DNA of 64,000 nt. It comes from Ascidiimonas aurantiaca. Its GTDB lineage: Bacteria > Bacteroidota > Bacteroidia > Flavobacteriales > Flavobacteriaceae. The stretch lies in NCBI RefSeq assembly GCF_037646345.1, contig NZ_JBBEWR010000001.1, positions 372,001-436,000 on the forward strand. Direction: 5' to 3'. Under the pieces are notes generated by a model that made no database searches, was not told the origin of the DNA, and worked only from the letters and a program-made list of their open reading frames with translations. Both the position numbers and the translations under genes were made by a program. This document shows, in pieces, positions 61,679 to 64,000 of the stretch (position 1 is the first letter of the stretch; the number at the start of each line of letters is the position of its first letter).

Positions 61679-61843
61679 TTCTTTATGATTTCTATAAACA
61701 GTTTTACGCTTAACCGATAAAGGGCTTACTTCATCGAGTATTTTTGAAGTTTCGGGTAGGTTTTCATTAGTTTTACTCCGCTATTAATCAATATACTTAT
61801 ACAAAAAATAGGTGCAGCGTTATTTATAACCTGCCCTTTTTTT

Positions 61844-62509
61844 TTACCATATAATTGAAGTATGACCATTACTTTCCAAAAAGCGGTTGCAAGCACTAAA
61901 ATGCTTATTACCAAACCACAAGCCACGGTTGGCACTTAATGGAGAAGGGTGTCCTGAAGAGAGGACATGGTGTTTGCTTTTATCTACAATAGCTCCTTTT
62001 TTCTTGGCATATCCTCCCCAGAGCATAAAAACAATATTTTCTTTTTGAGATGACAGCAGTCTTATTACGGCATCGGTAAACTGTTCCCATCCTCTGTTTT
62101 GATGACTTCCGGCCTGATGCGCCCTTACGGTAAGCGTAGCGTTTAATAGCAGTACCCCCTGATCGGCCCATCTTTCCAGATTACCGCTTTTGGGGTAAGG
62201 TGTCCCCAGGTCCTGTTCTATTTCTTTGAAAATATTGATAAGTGACGGAGGGTGTGGTACACCGGTGTTCACAGAAAAACAAAGTCCGTTGGCCTGGCCG
62301 GGGCCGTGGTATGGGTCCTGACCTATAATAACCACTTTTACATCATCAAAGCTGCAATGATCAAAAGCTGCAAAAATCCGATTACCACGGGGATAACAGG
62401 TGTGTTGGGTATATTCATTTTTTACAAAATCAACCAGTTGTTTGAAATACGGTAAAGAAAATTCACTTTCCAGGTGTTGCTTCCAGCTGTTATGTATATG
62501 TACGTTCAT
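61844..62509 (-). CDS. ung: uracil-DNA glycosylase
   Basis: The protein has 221 residues of family 1 UDG. The water-activating motif is VVIIGQDPYHGPGQANGLCF, the pyrimidine pocket is in GVLLLNATLTVRAHQAGSHQ, and the minor-groove motif is SSGHPSPLSANRG. It removes uracil from DNA to start base-excision repair. It is divergent from the MutS2-like gene with 42 bp between starts. Confidence 0.96.
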   Translation of the reverse strand: MNVHIHNSWKQHLESEFSLPYFKQLVDFVKNEYTQHTCYPRGNRIFAAFDHCSFDDVKVVIIGQDPYHGPGQANGLCFSVNTGVPHPPSLINIFKEIEQDLGTPYPKSGNLERWADQGVLLLNATLTVRAHQAGSHQNRGWEQFTDAVIRLLSSQKENIVFMLWGGYAKKKGAIVDKSKHHVLSSGHPSPLSANRGLWFGNKHFSACNRFLESNGHTSIIW

Positions 62510-62551
62510 ATAAAAGCACTATTTTTGCCAGGCTCAAAAGTAGCATTTCTT

Positions 62552-64000
62552 ATGGCAATGCACAAAATACATGACAAAACCTTACAAGACCTGGAAATGG
62601 CCACTGTTTTACAACAACTGGCTGAACGCTGTCATACCGAAACCGGCTCTGAAATGGCATTGGCAACGGTTCCTTTTACCCATAAAGAAGAAATGCTCAC
62701 CGCACTTAAACAAACCTCGGAGTATGTATCGTCTTTTGACAATAATAACCGCATTCCCAATCATTCGTTTGACAGGGTTGATAATGAGGTAAGCCTTCTC
62801 AAAATAGAAAACACACAAATAGAGCTCAAAGGGTTTCGAAAAATAGGTGCTATGTCTGCCACAGTGAATACCCACCTTACTTTTTTTAAAAAGTTTAAAG
62901 AGTATTATCCAACCCTACATGAAACGGCTGATACTATACTTTTTACAAAAGATATTATTGAGGCAATTGACGGTGTAATCGATCGTTTTGGTGAAGTAAA
63001 AGACGATGCCAGCGATGCGCTGTTACAGATTAGACGGAGTATGCATCAGGTAAAGTTAAAGATCAACGAGAGTTTTGGCAGGGCCTTAAACACTTATGTG
63101 AATGCGGGCTTTCTGGACGATATTCGGGAGAGTGTGGTAGATAACAGAAGAGTTCTTGCGGTAAAGGCCATGTACCGGCGAAAAGTGAAAGGTACCGTGC
63201 TGGGGAGCTCTAAAACCGGGAGTATTGCCTACATAGAACCAGAAGTAACACATACCTCCACCCGGGAGTTGAGCCAGTTAGAATATGATGAAAAAGAAGA
63301 AATAAATCGCATTTTAAAAGAGTTAACCAATTTTTTGCGCCCCTATACTGTCTTGATACAGTCGTATCAGGAGTTTTTAACACTCATTGACGTCGTAGCG
63401 GCTAAAGCAGGATATGCCATAGAGCTAAACGCCTGTTTGCCTGAGATTACAGATGACCAAAATGTGTATCTAAAAGATGCTTATCATCCGTTGTTATATC
63501 TTTCTAATAAAAAAGAAGGGCATACTACCTGGCCCCAAACCATTAATTTACACAAAGAACAGCGTATTATTGTGATCTCCGGGCCAAACGCCGGAGGAAA
63601 AAGCATTACGCTTAAAACGGTGGGGCTCCTTCAATTAATGCTGCAAAGCGGAATGCTGGTGCCTGTGCATCCACGTAGTAAAATGAGTATTTTTGATCGT
63701 ATTCTTACCGATATTGGTGATAACCAATCTATAGAGAACCATTTAAGCACTTACAGTTACCGCTTAAAGAACATGAATTACTTTTTGCGTAAGTGCAATG
63801 CGAAAACCCTTTTCCTTATTGATGAATTTGGTACGGGAAGTGATCCGGAACTGGGCGGGGCACTGGCAGAGACCTTTCTTGAAGAGTTCTATCACAGAGA
63901 GGCTTTTGGTATAATCACGACACATTATGCCAATCTTAAAATACTGGCTAATGAACTGCCGTATGCCGTAAATGCCAATATGATGTTTGATCGTAAAACA
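62552..64000 (+). CDS. mutS2: MutS2-like ATPase, partial at window end
   Basis: About 483 codons are visible and the frame runs past the right edge. The start is ATG 62552 (MAMHKIHDKTLQDLEMATVL); ATG 62558 is equivalent. The N-terminal clamp and lever helices are followed by the ATPase with Walker A VISGPNAGGKSITLKTVGLL, EFGTGSDPELGGALAETF (Walker B side) and THYANLKI. The family binds branched DNA or collided ribosomes; the C-terminal Smr nuclease, if present, lies outside. It is not in a mismatch-repair operon. Confidence 0.9.
   Translation, partial: MAMHKIHDKTLQDLEMATVLQQLAERCHTETGSEMALATVPFTHKEEMLTALKQTSEYVSSFDNNNRIPNHSFDRVDNEVSLLKIENTQIELKGFRKIGAMSATVNTHLTFFKKFKEYYPTLHETADTILFTKDIIEAIDGVIDRFGEVKDDASDALLQIRRSMHQVKLKINESFGRALNTYVNAGFLDDIRESVVDNRRVLAVKAMYRRKVKGTVLGSSKTGSIAYIEPEVTHTSTRELSQLEYDEKEEINRILKELTNFLRPYTVLIQSYQEFLTLIDVVAAKAGYAIELNACLPEITDDQNVYLKDAYHPLLYLSNKKEGHTTWPQTINLHKEQRIIVISGPNAGGKSITLKTVGLLQLMLQSGMLVPVHPRSKMSIFDRILTDIGDNQSIENHLSTYSYRLKNMNYFLRKCNAKTLFLIDEFGTGSDPELGGALAETFLEEFYHREAFGIITTHYANLKILANELPYAVNANMMFDRKT

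Noticed and set aside
1..64000. CRISPR arrays, rRNA and tRNA genes
   Set aside because: No regularly spaced short repeats, no rRNA segments and no cloverleaf with CCA-type acceptor were recognised by eye; a covariance search would be decisive for tRNAs and small RNAs.

Overview
The window reads as marine Flavobacteriaceae (Bacteroidota) chromosome. Supporting signs are low G+C, TAnnTTTG-type promoter boxes, a type IX secretion sorting domain, many SPII lipoproteins, SusC-free but LytS/LytT and AraC-7TM regulators, a proteorhodopsin with a divergent blh gene, and GG-leader natural-product peptides. No rRNA, tRNA or CRISPR array was recognised.

Layout. 0-3 kb: a small unknown gene overlapping a TPR histidine kinase and its NarL-type regulator. 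3-13.4 kb: housekeeping and accessory genes, including a DUF3050 protein, an exonuclease-GIY-YIG fusion, two membrane AraC regulators around a retropepsin-like lipoprotein and an EamA exporter, a Tat-signalled HisC-like aminotransferase and a D-threonine-aldolase-like enzyme. 13.4-18.1 kb: a RiPP (lanthipeptide) island. Four short precursor-like peptides lie on the minus strand, each with a KxLKxL...S.LQ...GGR leader and Cys-rich tail. They face a plus-strand unit made of a 108-residue precursor, whose core has a cysteine exactly every fourth residue, an attenuator-like hairpin, and a lyase-kinase-cyclase lanthionine synthetase (LanL/LanKC type) with intact zinc ligands. 18.1-25 kb: periplasmic phosphatase, blh/proteorhodopsin pair, serine hydrolase, LytS/LytT pair. 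25-33 kb: ferritin, desaturase, two cold-shock proteins, a decayed IS3-family element next to an 18-bp poly-C tract, a lactone-oxidase-like flavoprotein, Dps. 33-38.2 kb: tesA-like esterase divergent from a ybbA/ybbP-like ABC transporter, as in many bacteria. 38.2-43.8 kb: an AT-rich accessory island with truncated genes, a ParDE-like module between direct repeats, PQQ-propeller and DUF5018-like lipoproteins, long repeats, a large nested hairpin, a broken HigA gene and an orphan Cys-rich precursor peptide. 44-64 kb: mostly conserved core genes (HPF, a giant T9SS-secreted nuclease, ExbD, Usp, YceI, OmpA, fused E1 dehydrogenase, SUI1, nucleoside phosphorylase, polyphosphate kinase, Ung, MutS2-like ATPase running off the end).

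The strongest candidate for something undescribed is the 13.4-18.1 kb RiPP island. A class III/IV-like synthetase sits with a tetrad-periodic Cys core, alongside class-I-style GG-leader peptides that have no visible LanB/LanC, protease or exporter in the window. Two genes (one precursor peptide, the desaturase) also seem to carry AUA or AUC where the start codon belongs.
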